From Mytilus trossulus (taxonomy: Eukaryota > Mollusca > Bivalvia > Mytilida > Mytilidae): DNA of 64,000 nucleotides. The translations under genes were made by a program, and so were the position numbers. Of the stretch, positions 54,150 through 64,000 are shown piece after piece (within the stretch, counting starts at the first letter, position 1; the number at the start of each line of letters is the position of its first letter). The DNA lies in NCBI RefSeq assembly GCF_036588685.1, contig NC_086374.1, positions 27,334,886 through 27,398,885 on the forward strand, written 5' to 3'. Under the pieces are notes generated by a model. The model did not search any database, was not told the origin of the DNA, and saw nothing but the letters and a program-made list of their open reading frames with translations.

Positions 54150-55816
54150 CTTGTAGTCAAACTTTTATCTTTAAGACCAATATGCAGTTTTAATTTTTGT
54201 GATATGGAGAAAAATCCTCTTTCATTCATTTAAAAAAAAATTGAGTTTAAATTATTGTGATTATAATCCTGTCACATTATTTTGTAATAATAAAAACATT
54301 ACAAAATTTCTGAATTTTCAGTTTATAAGAAAATGCAAAGATTTCTCATTCCACGAAAATTGATACACACAAATATAAATTAATCCACAGTACTATATAC
54401 AATTTTATTCCTGCAACAGTTTCAATCTACATACACAGCTCATAGCATGCACCCTGGAACAGCTGCTTATTATGATTTTCTAACTATTTATATAAAGACT
54501 CGTAAAAAGGGGGAGTTTTTATTAAGCTTTAAAAATGTTTAAGTAATGCAATGATATTTGAAAGTTACAAATGCGTTCAGGTAGTTCAAAGGATGCTTGT
54601 AATTGAAAAAAAGGAATATTAAATGATGCATTGTCAGACAATTTGCACATATTGATTATATGACTTCTTATAGAATTGAAGATCAATGAGATTTATGAAA
54701 GAAAATTGTTAAGTTGATATTTAAAGGTAGTATATACTGTCCACCTGTGACAGACAGTTATCTGTTATGGGGCCTGGGATGTGATGATGAATATTCTCTT
54801 CATTCTAAATATCAGGCACATCTTGATATATTCATTAGGCCATGCACATCATATTTTATTTAATCAGTCGTTGGATCATTTAAATTCTTAAGTTGTGATA
54901 GGATTGTTTGATACTAGTAAGTAAAAGTAAATCTGTAAAAGGCTCACCCTGGGAACAGTATATCTAAGAGATATGTACACGGCTAACCCTACTTTACAGC
55001 TATGTGAATTATTGTAAAAAGACAATATCGGTGAAGAGAAAGATTTTGGATGTTTTTTCCATATTCATATTGTGCACCTACTGGTTCATCAGATTCAACA
55101 AAGTTTTTTTTATGAATGGGAATAAGAGAAATATTTTTATTACACTGTTTATGCAAAAGGTTCAATTCATTTACACTGCATCTGATGTCTAACTTTACTT
55201 GGTTCAAATAGATAATTATGGTTTCAAACTCTTCTGTTTATTTCTTGGTGATATTATTTATGTCTGCACATTTATTTCATACAGACTGGTTTATAATGTA
55301 GACTATCTATGATAGCATTTATGATAAGATTACCAGTTAAAAAATAGCCTTAAAGTACAACTTCTATCAAATAATGCTATTACGAATATAAATAAATTAA
55401 TAAATAAAGAATACATTGATTGATTCTTCAAGGAATACAAATAAATAAATAAATAGGTAAAGAATACTGTGATTGATACTTGCAGGAAAGTATTTATTTT
55501 AAGCACATTACATAATTTATAAGATCTATAGGTTGTAATTAAACTCTATAGCTTTGACTTGAGGGATGAACTGAAAATGAATATTTCATTATAAAATGGA
55601 TAAGCATAAGAATGGGTAAAAATTCAGGTGTTTGCTAAAACTATGTTAGCAGTGACTTGAAATGGCTTTCTCATCATCCAAGTTTTAATTTAACTTTTAA
55701 TTTTTGGGTCTTCATACTTTCATACACATTGCAGACTTATTTTTATGATGGGGAAAACAGACAAAACTCTTTTTTTTTAATCCAGGGTTATACAACTAGT
55801 TAGAGGAGACTAATAA
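54150..55816. other. No recognised gene; one simple repeat
   Basis: 55389-55480 is an imperfect two-unit repeat built on AATAAATAAATA and AAAGAATAC-TTGATTGAT. The rest is AT-rich and unassigned. Confidence 0.45.
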
Positions 55817-55971
55817 CAGAGGCAGATCTAGCCATTTTAAAAAGGGGGGTTCCTAACCCAGGACAAAGGGGGGTTCCAATTACATGTCCCTATTCAAATG
55901 CATTGATCGTCCAAAAAAAGGGTGGGTTCCAACCACCGGACCCCCCCCCCCCCCTTCTGGATCCGCGCCTG
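55817..55971. mobile_element. Short TIR element (hAT-like MITE), AATAA duplication
   Basis: Starts CAGAGGCAGATCTAG and ends CTGGATCCGCGCCTG (reverse complement CAGGCGCGGATCCAG). AATAA flanks both sides at 55812-55816 and 55972-55976. GGGGGGTTCC is repeated inside, and a 14 C run lies near the right end. Related to 1462-1603. Confidence 0.7.
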
Positions 55972-56286
55972 AATAATGTATAACATTCTTCAAGACCACT
56001 ATGCAACAAGTGATTCTTCTAACCCAAAATATTTTGACATCTATTTTCTAAAAAGTTCAGATATACATTTTAGTTTATTTGACATAAACTATTCCAGTCA
56101 AAATTAAAAAAATCAGAGAATTTTTAAAAGGTCAACAAATGTCTACACTATAAGCCAAGCTTTAAGGGGGCTTTGCAGCTACAATTTAGATAACCAAAAA
56201 AAATCTCTTTTGATTCACACATATTTTAAAGTGGAATGTTCAGATAATATTTCACAAAAAGCAGTCAGTGTGATTCAATTTTGTCA

Positions 56287-56650
56287 AATAGTTATCAAAG
56301 GTACCAGGCTTATGATTTAGTACGCCAGACGAGCGTTTTGTCTACATAAGACTCATCAGTGACGCTCATATCAAAATATTTATAAAGCCAAACAAGTACA
56401 AAGTTGAAGAGCATTGAGGATTGTAAATTCCCAAAAGTTGTGCCAAATACGGCTAAGATAATCTATGGATAAGAAAATCCTTAGTTTTTCGCAAAATTCA
56501 ATGTTTTGTAAACAGGAAATTTATAAAAATGACCACATTATTGATATTCATGTCAACACCGAAATGTTGACTACTGGGCTGGTGATACCCTCTGGGACGA
56601 AACGTCCACCAGCAGTGGCATCGACCCAGTGGTGTAAATAGTTCAAAATC
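56287..56650 (+). repeat. Interspersed repeat with GTACCAGG ... CGACCCAGTGGTG
   Basis: Segments in order: TTATCAAAGGTACCAGGCTT, ACGCCAGACGAGCGTTTTGT, AAGACTCATCAGTGACGCTC, CAAGTACAAAGTTGAAGAGC, GTGCCAAATACGGCTAAGAT, GGCTGGTGATACCCTCTGGG, GAAACGTCCACCAGCAGTGG. AAATAGTT occurs at both ends. I recognise this as a frequent mussel repeat but not its class. Confidence 0.5.
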
Positions 56651-57189
56651 AGTTAATAAACAATGATATAACTATATCCTCATCAAGTCTATTTAGATAT
56701 TTGGAAAGAATTGTTTCAAATTTCTTTGATAGTGTATAATAATATTGATAAAATGCAATATCTCATAGTCTTTATTTCGGTTTCACCCATACCTTGCTTG
56801 GATCATCTATATCAATTGAAAGGTGTGGTCTGGTCCTTTAAAATTTATATGCATTTAAACTTATTGATCCTCATAATATATTGGTTTGGCCTTACAATGC
56901 ATTGATGAGTTGTATAATGAAAAGATAGTGATTTCTCACTCCTTAAAGGTAGGTGACATTTTATTGTTAGATTAAAGATACATTTAAAACACAGATACAG
57001 GTACAATAGATATTTTAAAGTTTCATTTGAAAAAACAAATACAATTTTAATAATTAGAAATAAAGTTTTTTTTGCATTGTCATTGTACCCATCTCTAGAT
57101 TCAGTTGATAGTCAAATACACACATGCTTATATACCACACAAGGTTAATATTTAAGGACTAATTTTAACATCCATTTAATGAAAATTAG

Positions 57190-57290
57190 ATGATGTGGTA
57201 TAATTGCTAATGAGACAACTCTCCACAAGCGAGGTAATGAAATAGAAATTAACAACTATAGGTCACGGAATGGCATTCAACAATGAGCAA
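57190..57290 (-). repeat. SINE-like repeat fragment, reverse
   Basis: Antisense match with GATGTGGTATAATTGCTAAT, GAGACAACTCTCCAC, AACTATAGGTCACGGAATGG and CATTCAACAATGAG. Confidence 0.6.
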
Positions 57291-57349
57291 AACCAATACC
57301 ACAACATTATCTTTACAAGACCACAAAGTGAGGTTTACTTATCACCCAT

Positions 57350-57535
57350 TGTTAGTTGTCTGTCAATCTAGCACTGCATATTGTCTGTTTTCCTATCAAA
57401 AGTCTGGTTTTCTCTGGGCACTCAGGCTTCCTTCACCAATAGAAACTGGCCACCAGGAAATAGCCCATAACTGGTGCCAATAGAAACTGGCCACCAGGAA
57501 ATAGACCATAACTGGTGCCATATTCAATTCAAATA
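57350..57535 (+). repeat. SINE body fragment with 41 bp tandem duplication
   Basis: Matches the body of the SINEs at 45582 and 52896 (GTTTTCCTATCAAAAGTCTG, CAGGCTTCCTTCACC). CCAATAGAAACTGGCCACCA plus GGAAATAG-CCATAACTGGTG is present twice in tandem (from 57436 and from 57477). Confidence 0.65.
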
Positions 57536-58008
57536 TAGTACTGTAAACGTTTTTAAAAATGTCATGATCATGCCACATCTATTTTTAAAAGTGTTCTATT
57601 GTTTTGCTAGATTGTTATCTCATTGCTGTTGTCCCACATTTCTTATATTTATTTTTGACATATTTTCAAAAGAGATGTAACAAACAAGAAATGATGGCCA
57701 CATATCTGACATTTCAAAGTCGTATACTAAACCAGGTTTTAGTTTATAGAACCTCACTCATTTGACAGTGATTAAACGGCATTTCACATTTCACTTGCAC
57801 CATTTTTTTCTTTCATTTGCACTGATTGTTTTAAAGGTAATATAACAGGTGTAAACTTTTTTTTATCATTTTGAACCTTTTCTGCTGCTTTTCACATTCT
57901 GTAATTTAATTCTATTGTCTATAATCTATTAAGTTCTCACATCTGGTGATTCATATTGGGCAGAATAATACAGATTTTTTTCTTCTTAACTGATTTATCT
58001 TATTTCAG

Positions 58009-58185
58009 TCTAGATCAAATTACAATCCAAAAAGGAGTGTTATGTCACCTGCAGCAACACCTTCCAATCTAGCAGGTAACCAGTCCCAGCAAGGATCATG
58101 GCAGTCATCACATAACTACTATCAAGGAGGGCTACGGTTTCCACAGCCAAATCCTGCAGCATATGGCAGCTATGCTCAAGTTCAG
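58009..58185 (+). CDS. Internal coding exon, Q/N/S-rich, unknown gene
   Basis: Exactly 59 codons between a strong acceptor (CTTATTTCAG, 58008) and donor (CAG|GTATAT, 58186), phase 0 at both sides. The encoded segment starts SRSNYNPKRSVMSPAATPSN, continues with a Q/S/N-rich middle and ends in an F/P/Y-rich stretch (GGLRFPQPNPAAYGSYAQVQ), like the disordered region of a nuclear or RNA-binding protein. The internal ATG at 58042 need not be a start. It is phase-compatible with 36593-36682. The next exon should lie beyond 64000 or was not recognised. Confidence 0.7.
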
Positions 58186-60336
58186 GTATATTTTTTGTTT
58201 GTGTACATCAGTTACAAGCGTTTAAAGATAACTGAATTTTATTTGCAGCTTTGCCGATGTCCATCGGTGGTATTACTGACACAAATTTAGCTTACCTGGC
58301 GCTGCATAGGGTAAATTAAACCCAATAATAACATTTTAATGCTTTCGCATGTACAAATTCTGCCATATTGATATGAAATTTAGTGCCAAATAACTGTTTC
58401 GATGTTTCTAAAGAAGTTATGACCCTTGCAAATATGTATTATATGTAAATGTGTATTGTAAAATTTCTTAATATAAAAATTGCCAATGAGCTTTCATTTC
58501 TTGCAGAATTTTAATGAAATTGCCTGTAGCAAGTCAGGAATATGACAGTTGCTGTCAATTAGTTTGATGCATTTTAACTTTTGATTTTGCCGCCATTTGA
58601 TTTGGGACTTTCATTTTTGAAATTTCCTTGTAGTCCAGTATTTTTATAATTTTCATTTTTATATCAATTGTTTACATCAACCATGTCTTGAAAGAGTTTG
58701 TAAAACATCACTGATCAATTGTTTGATTGTAGTAGAACATTCATTTTGAAAGGTCTTTGGAAAATTGAGAATCTTAGAATATTTATAATTGAACAGAACA
58801 AAGCTAGTCATAAAAGACACACATGAGGGCTGATATGTGTTTTCATCTGGCAATTTTCTAGCTGTATATTGAGAGAGAGAATTTTATCAAAATTTTGAAA
58901 CATAATTTGGTGCAAAAAAAATATAATATAAAGGTACCATTGCAGAGGCATACAAAGGTTGCTGACTAAAATTGTTTCCCTGATAAGATATTGATTTAGT
59001 TACAATAGAGATTCGATAGCCATTGTTGTAGAGATGACATGCCTTGATGATAACAACTGAAAGTAATTATTTTAATTCACATTGTGTCATTACAGTTGTT
59101 AATTGAATGTTACAGTTTGAATGATAGATGATCTTTCTATCTAGTTATTATAGTTTAGTTTATTTTGATACTTTAAATTGCTTGCTACTGTTGATTGATT
59201 GGTTTTCAAGGCTGATTTTTGAAAGTTCCTTAAAAACTAAAAAGACTGATAATATTTGTGATTAGCAAATAAATAAATGACCAAATATTAACAAATATAA
59301 GAAATCAGATTTGAGAAACTAATATTTGAGAAAAACAATTTAATGGATGCATAATTTTTAAAAACTCTATATTATGGGTTTTTTGTCAAGTTTGTTTGTC
59401 ACAAATTGAAAGGTTTGTCAGTGAATGGTCTGTTTGACTTGGAGTACATGTAGGTATTGATGAAATTAAAGAGTTTGAACTGCACTTTAAAATGTGTAAA
59501 AAGTATCCAATAATATAAAAACTAAAAGGTTATTTTAAATTTGGAGAATAACAGTATTGTACAGATATGTGTCCCACTGCCTACCCAACCTTTAGATTTT
59601 ACCATTGTTGAGATGTAGAAGGAGCTAGTCTTTGTACTCTTCCCTAAATGCCATAATAAGATTCATCAATAAAATTAATATTTGTCAGTGAATTATGATA
59701 ACATGTGCACTGCTTCTAAAAGTTGAAAGTGCCAAGCAGGTATTTTTCTTCTGTTCTGAAAATGAGGCTTACTTGTTTAAGAGTTGGTTCAAATTTTGAA
59801 ACCCCAATGAATTATCCTAGATATAAACTGCAATTATTGAAATCAATACTTTTAATAAACGTCCACTTGGGTAGTTGTCATGTTCACTTAGAAGAATACG
59901 GTAGATGATTTATTTTAACAAAATATAAGTCTTGATATTGAGAATAATTTGATTTCTGTTTTATTTTAAGCATCAATGAATGTCTAGCTTTTTGATGTGT
60001 ATTTGATTTTGATTTAGAGTTAATTCCCTTCTTACAATAAAACAGTCTTCTGCACAGATCATATAAATATCATTTAAATTAACTTGAATATGTTATAAAA
60101 AAATATGAATTGTATTCCAGAACAAAATTTCTCATCGAAGAGAGGTTCTGAACGACTGCATCAGGTTGTTTTTTGTCTTAGTTAGTTTTATGAAACTCAT
60201 ATCTGCTAACTGTCACTATTTACAGGGGATTTCCCCAATGAAAGTTCCCAAATGGAAATTTTGAAAGACCAATTTTGTTCACAGTTTAAAACAAAACAAT
60301 AAAATATTAGCCAAAACCATCAATCAAAAGGTTTTT
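58186..60336. other. Intron following the 58009 exon, nothing recognised
   Basis: AT-rich, apparently low in the repeat families that dominate elsewhere. No second exon is supported. Confidence 0.45.
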
Positions 60337-60382
60337 ATACGACCGCAAATTTTGAAAAAATTTTCGTCGTATATTGCTATCA

Positions 60383-60413
<31 letters not shown>

Positions 60414-62291
60414 CGAATACTTTTAGTTTTCGCACTCTAACTTTAGTAAAAGTGAATATAAATCTATAAAATTTTATCACAAGGTTTATGACCACAAAAG
60501 GAAGGTTGGTATTGATTTTGGGAGTTTTGCTCCCAACATTTTAGGAATTAGGGTCCAAAAAGGGCCCAAATAAGCATTTTCTTGGTTTTCGCACTATAAC
60601 TTTAGCTTAAGTTAATAGAAATCTATGAAATTTTGACACAAGGTTTATGACCACAAAAGAAGGGTTGGGATTGATTTTGGGAGTTTTGGTTTCAATAGTG
60701 TAGGAATTAGGGGCCAAAAAAGGGCCCAAATAAGCATTATTCTTGGTTTTCGCACAATAACTTTAGTTTAAGTAAATAGAAAATAATGAAATTTAAACAC
60801 AATGTTTATGACCACAAAAGGAAGGTTGGTATTGATTTTGGGAGTTTAGGTCCCAACAGTTTAGGAATTAGGGGCCAATAAGGGACCCAAATAAGCATTT
60901 TTCTTGGTTTTCGCACCATAACTTTAGTATAAGGAAATAGAAATCTATGAAATTTAAACACAAGGTTTATGACCATAAAAGGAAGGTTGGTAATGATTTT
61001 GGGAGTTTTGGTCCCAACAGTTTAGGAATAAGGGGCCCAAAGGGTCAAAAATTAAACTTTGTTTGATTCCATCAAAATTGAATAATTGGGGTTCTTTGAT
61101 ATGCGGAATCTAACTGTGTATGTAGATTTTTAACTTTTGGTCCCGTTTTCAAATTGGTCTACATTAAGGTCCAAAGGGTCCAAAATTAAACTTCGTTTGA
61201 TTTTGACAAAAAATTAATTGGTTGGGTTCTTTGATATGCTGAATCTAAAAATGTACTTAGATTCTTGATTATCGGCCCAGTTTTCAAGTTGGTCCGAATC
61301 GGGGTCCAAAATTAAACTTTGTTTGATTTCATCAAAAATTGAATAAATGGGGTTCTTTGATATGCCAAATCTAACTGTGTATGTAGATTCCTCATTTTTG
61401 GTCTTGTTTTTAAATTGGTCACATTAAAGTCCAAAGGGTCCAAAATTAAACTTAGTTTGATTTTAACAAAAATTGAAATCTTAGGGTTCTTTGATATGCT
61501 GAATCCAAACATGTACTTAGATTTTTGATTCTGGGCCCAGTTTTCAAGTTGGTCCAAATCAGGATCTAAAATTATTATATTAAGTTTTGTGCAATAGCAA
61601 GTCTTTTCAACTGCACAGTACTGCGCAATGGCAAGAAATATCTTATTGCAAAATATTGTGAAATAGCAATTTTGTTTTTAATTAGAGTTATCTTTCTTTG
61701 TCCAGAATAGTAAGCAGGAAATATCTAATTGTAAGAATTTTTTTTATTTGGAGTTATCTTTCTTTGTCCAGAATCAACTTAAATCTTTGTTATATATATA
61801 CAATATACAATGTATATTCACTTTTTACTACCAACTGATAAATTAAAATAATCTTTACCATTCAGTGATAACAAGCAGTTTTTTTACATCTTAATATTTT
61901 ATGATGTATTTAAATGAGTAGTAATTGTTGCAAACTCCATTAGAAATTTTAATTGAGATTAGTTTTGGAATAAGGGAAAGGGGGATGTGATTAAAAAAAT
62001 TGGGTTCAATTTTCTCATTTGAAATTTCATAAATAAAAAGAAAATTTCTTCAAACATTTTTTTTAAGAGGAATAATATTCAACAGCATAGTGAATTGCTC
62101 TAAGAGAAAACAAAAATTTTAATTTCATTAGAACACATTCATTCTGTGTCAGAAACCTATGCTGTGTCAACTATTTAATCACAATCAAATTTAGAGCTGA
62201 ATCCAGCTTGAATGTTGTGTCCATACTTGCCCCAACCGTTCAGGGTTCAACCTCTGCGGTCGTATAAAGCTACGCCCTGCGGAGCATCTGG
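60337..62291 (+). mobile_element. Family B Helentron-like element, both ends present
   Basis: Begins after TTTTT with ATACGACCGCAAATTTTG and a GTC microsatellite (60384-60413). Several internal units of about 170 bp carry TTTTCGCACTATAACTTTAG, GGTTTATGACCACAAAAG and GGAATTAGGGGCCAA. A second unit type has GGTTCTTTGATATGC and TCCAAAATTAAACTT. Near the 3' end TGCGGTCGTATAAAG inverts the 5' terminal motif, and the end reads GGAGCATCTGG then TT. Non-coding; Arg-rich frames opposite the GTC repeat are artefacts. Confidence 0.75.
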
Positions 62292-62293
62292 TT

Positions 62294-63276
62294 AAATGTA
62301 TGAAGAAGCAAATTAACAACATTAAAATAAATTTGAAGTTCACTTTAAAGGTTTTGTAGTACTAGGAGAACCATCTTGCACATTAAACCCTCATGGCCAT
62401 TTTAAAATGTTGACAGATATGTAAACTTCCAAAACACTTTTCCCAGGGACTAGTTTACTGCAATGTAATATGTTAGTATAATGGTCCCATCATTTTCAGA
62501 AGCTGTTAAAAGGTTAACAATCTTTACTTAAAATGATTTTGAATTTTTACAAGGGTGATAAAACAGTCTGCATAAAAAAAAATATATATTAGGGTTTATG
62601 AGGTTCTTTTTTGAAATTTTTTACAGACAAGGGTCATACGGTATGTGGTAAATGTTGATGACTGGATTAAAAAATAACAGATATGATGTACTAATTTCCC
62701 TTTTTAGCTTATCTGATTCAAAGGGGTTTTATGGTGTAAACTATAATAGACAGATAAAAATTTGAAAAGCAAAAATGATCAGCAAGACAAGATTTACATA
62801 TAACCCAATTTGTCAGTAAGCAGAAACTCCCTACTTATTTTTGATGATTTTGCATTGTTGGTCAGGTTGAATAAAGTACAAAACAGGCTAAAAGGATGGT
62901 TTCTTTGGGCAGCAAGATGGGAAGAAGTTGGCAAATTTGTTGAAGTTGAGCACAGGTTTTTATGGAATTATTTTAGGATTTTTTTCTGATTTTTTCATCT
63001 TAGGAACTTGGTAATTTTTCAACAATTTCTGAAAGTTTTGTGAAGTCAACTCGACCCAGATCCCACAAACTTCACAGGAAAATTCTACATATATTAAAGT
63101 TGTTCACCTGCTATAATGGCATTGTTTGAGTATTTATTTCTGATTGGAACTTGGTCAGTTTTCAAATATTTAAATGTCCCATATAGAGCATTCTCCATTT
63201 TTAACCCCTTTGTCTGCCTGCAGTTGTGATGGCGTCCACCATTCTTTGATGGCCTGGATGACCCTTCAAACTTTTT
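62294..63276. other. Between two family B copies, nothing firm
   Basis: A possible decayed family A start occurs at 62706 (after TTTTT: AGCTTATCTGATTCAAAG). No gene is supported. Confidence 0.4.
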
Positions 63277-64000
63277 ATACGACCGCAAATTTTGAAAAAA
63301 ATTTCGTCGGATATTGCTATCACGTTGGCGTAGTATATTGCTATCACGTTGGCGTCGTCGTCGTCGTCGTCCGAATACTTTTAGTTTTCGCACTCTAACT
63401 TGAGTAAAAGTGAATAGAAATCTATGAAATTTTAACACAAGGTTTATGACCATAAAAGGAAGGTTGGTATTGATTTTGGGAGTTTTGCTCCCAACATTTT
63501 AGGAATTAGGGGCCAAAAAGGGCCCAAATAAGCATTTTCTTGGTTTTCGCACTATAACTTTAGTTTAAGTTAATGGAAATCTATGAAATTTTGACACAAG
63601 GTTTATGACCACAAAAGAAAGGTTGGGATTGATTTTGGTAGTTTTGGTTTCAATAGTGTAGGAATTAGGGGCCAAAAAAGGGCCCAAATAAGCATTATTC
63701 TTGGTTTTCGCACAATAACTTTAGTTTAAGTAAATAGAAAATAATGAAATTTAAACACAATGTTTATGACCACAAAAGGAAGGTTGGTATTGATTTTGGG
63801 AGTTTAGGTCCCAACAGTTTAGGAATTAGGGGCCCAAAGGGTCAAAAATTAAACTTTGTTTGATTTCATCAAAATTGAATAATTGGGGTTCTTTGATATG
63901 CGGAATCTAACTGTGTATGTAGATTTTTAACTTTTGGTCCCGTTTTCAAATTGGTCTACATTAAGGTCCAAAGGGTCCAAAATTAAACTTAGTTTGATTT
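63277..64000 (+). mobile_element. Family B element, 3' end outside window
   Basis: Same 5' end as 60337 (ATACGACCGCAAATTTTG after TTTTT), a shorter GTC run interrupted by a duplicated TATTGCTATCACGTTGGCGT (63313 and 63336), and the same internal units with high identity. It lacks one of the GGTTTATGACC units present at about 60800-61000 in the first copy. Confidence 0.75.

Noticed and set aside
58042..58290. Gene start at the ATG in the 58009 exon
   Set aside because: Coding continues upstream of the ATG to a strong acceptor and stops being plausible after the donor at 58186, so it is an internal exon.
60307..60495. Arg-rich frame opposite the GTC repeat (also 63094-63453)
   Set aside because: A run of Arg codons is the reverse complement of the GTC microsatellite inside family B; there is no independent coding evidence.

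Overview
The window is nuclear DNA of a bivalve, most likely a marine mussel (Mytilidae). It is AT-rich. Its two recognisable genes are animal genes with GT-AG introns, and the rest is dense in interspersed repeats of the kinds I know from mussel intergenic DNA. Nothing looks bacterial: there are no operons, rRNA or CRISPR arrays. The species call rests on repeat resemblance and is an inference.

The left third holds a head-to-head pair of mitochondria-linked genes. On the minus strand is a C2orf69 (UPF0565) homologue with two supported coding exons (11708-11881 and 5080-5817). On the plus strand is a complete seven-exon MMADHC (cobalamin trafficking protein CblD) gene at 16139-21857, coding for 290 residues. 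The 4.3 kb between the start codons contains promoter-like motifs (CCAAT, ETS-like sites, TCTCGCGAGA) and unresolved candidate exons.

Further right are isolated protein exons with good splice sites: 36593-36682 (an ATG exon), 58009-58185 (internal, Q/N/S-rich, phase-compatible with the first) and a weaker one at 30122-30189. They suggest a large-intron gene on the plus strand that runs out of the window. I do not recognise it.

Most of the window is transposon-derived: (1) several families that start right after TTTTT and end CTNG followed by TT, with terminal hairpins and internal tandem units, which fits non-autonomous Helitron/Helentron-like elements (1-1122, 22498-22938, 31327-33946, 48794-51209, 50081-50833, 60337-62291, 63277-64000); (2) TIR elements with clear target duplications, including a 2.74 kb element built from arrays of a palindromic AACGCGTT core (1870-4612); (3) a Penelope-like reverse-transcriptase element broken by a 53 bp duplication and two stop codons (37465-40640), plus shorter copies; (4) LINE and hAT protein fragments; (5) tRNA-type SINEs and SINE-like repeats. 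Several insertions are nested, so relative ages can be read from the sequence.

The most unusual items are the AACGCGTT-array transposon with an 8 bp target duplication, the shared boundary pattern of otherwise unrelated repeat families (with an empty-site comparison inside the window), a minisatellite in an MMADHC intron whose last unit carries the splice acceptor, a three-level nest in the C2orf69 intron, and a 592 bp duplication with its breakpoint inside a transposon end.
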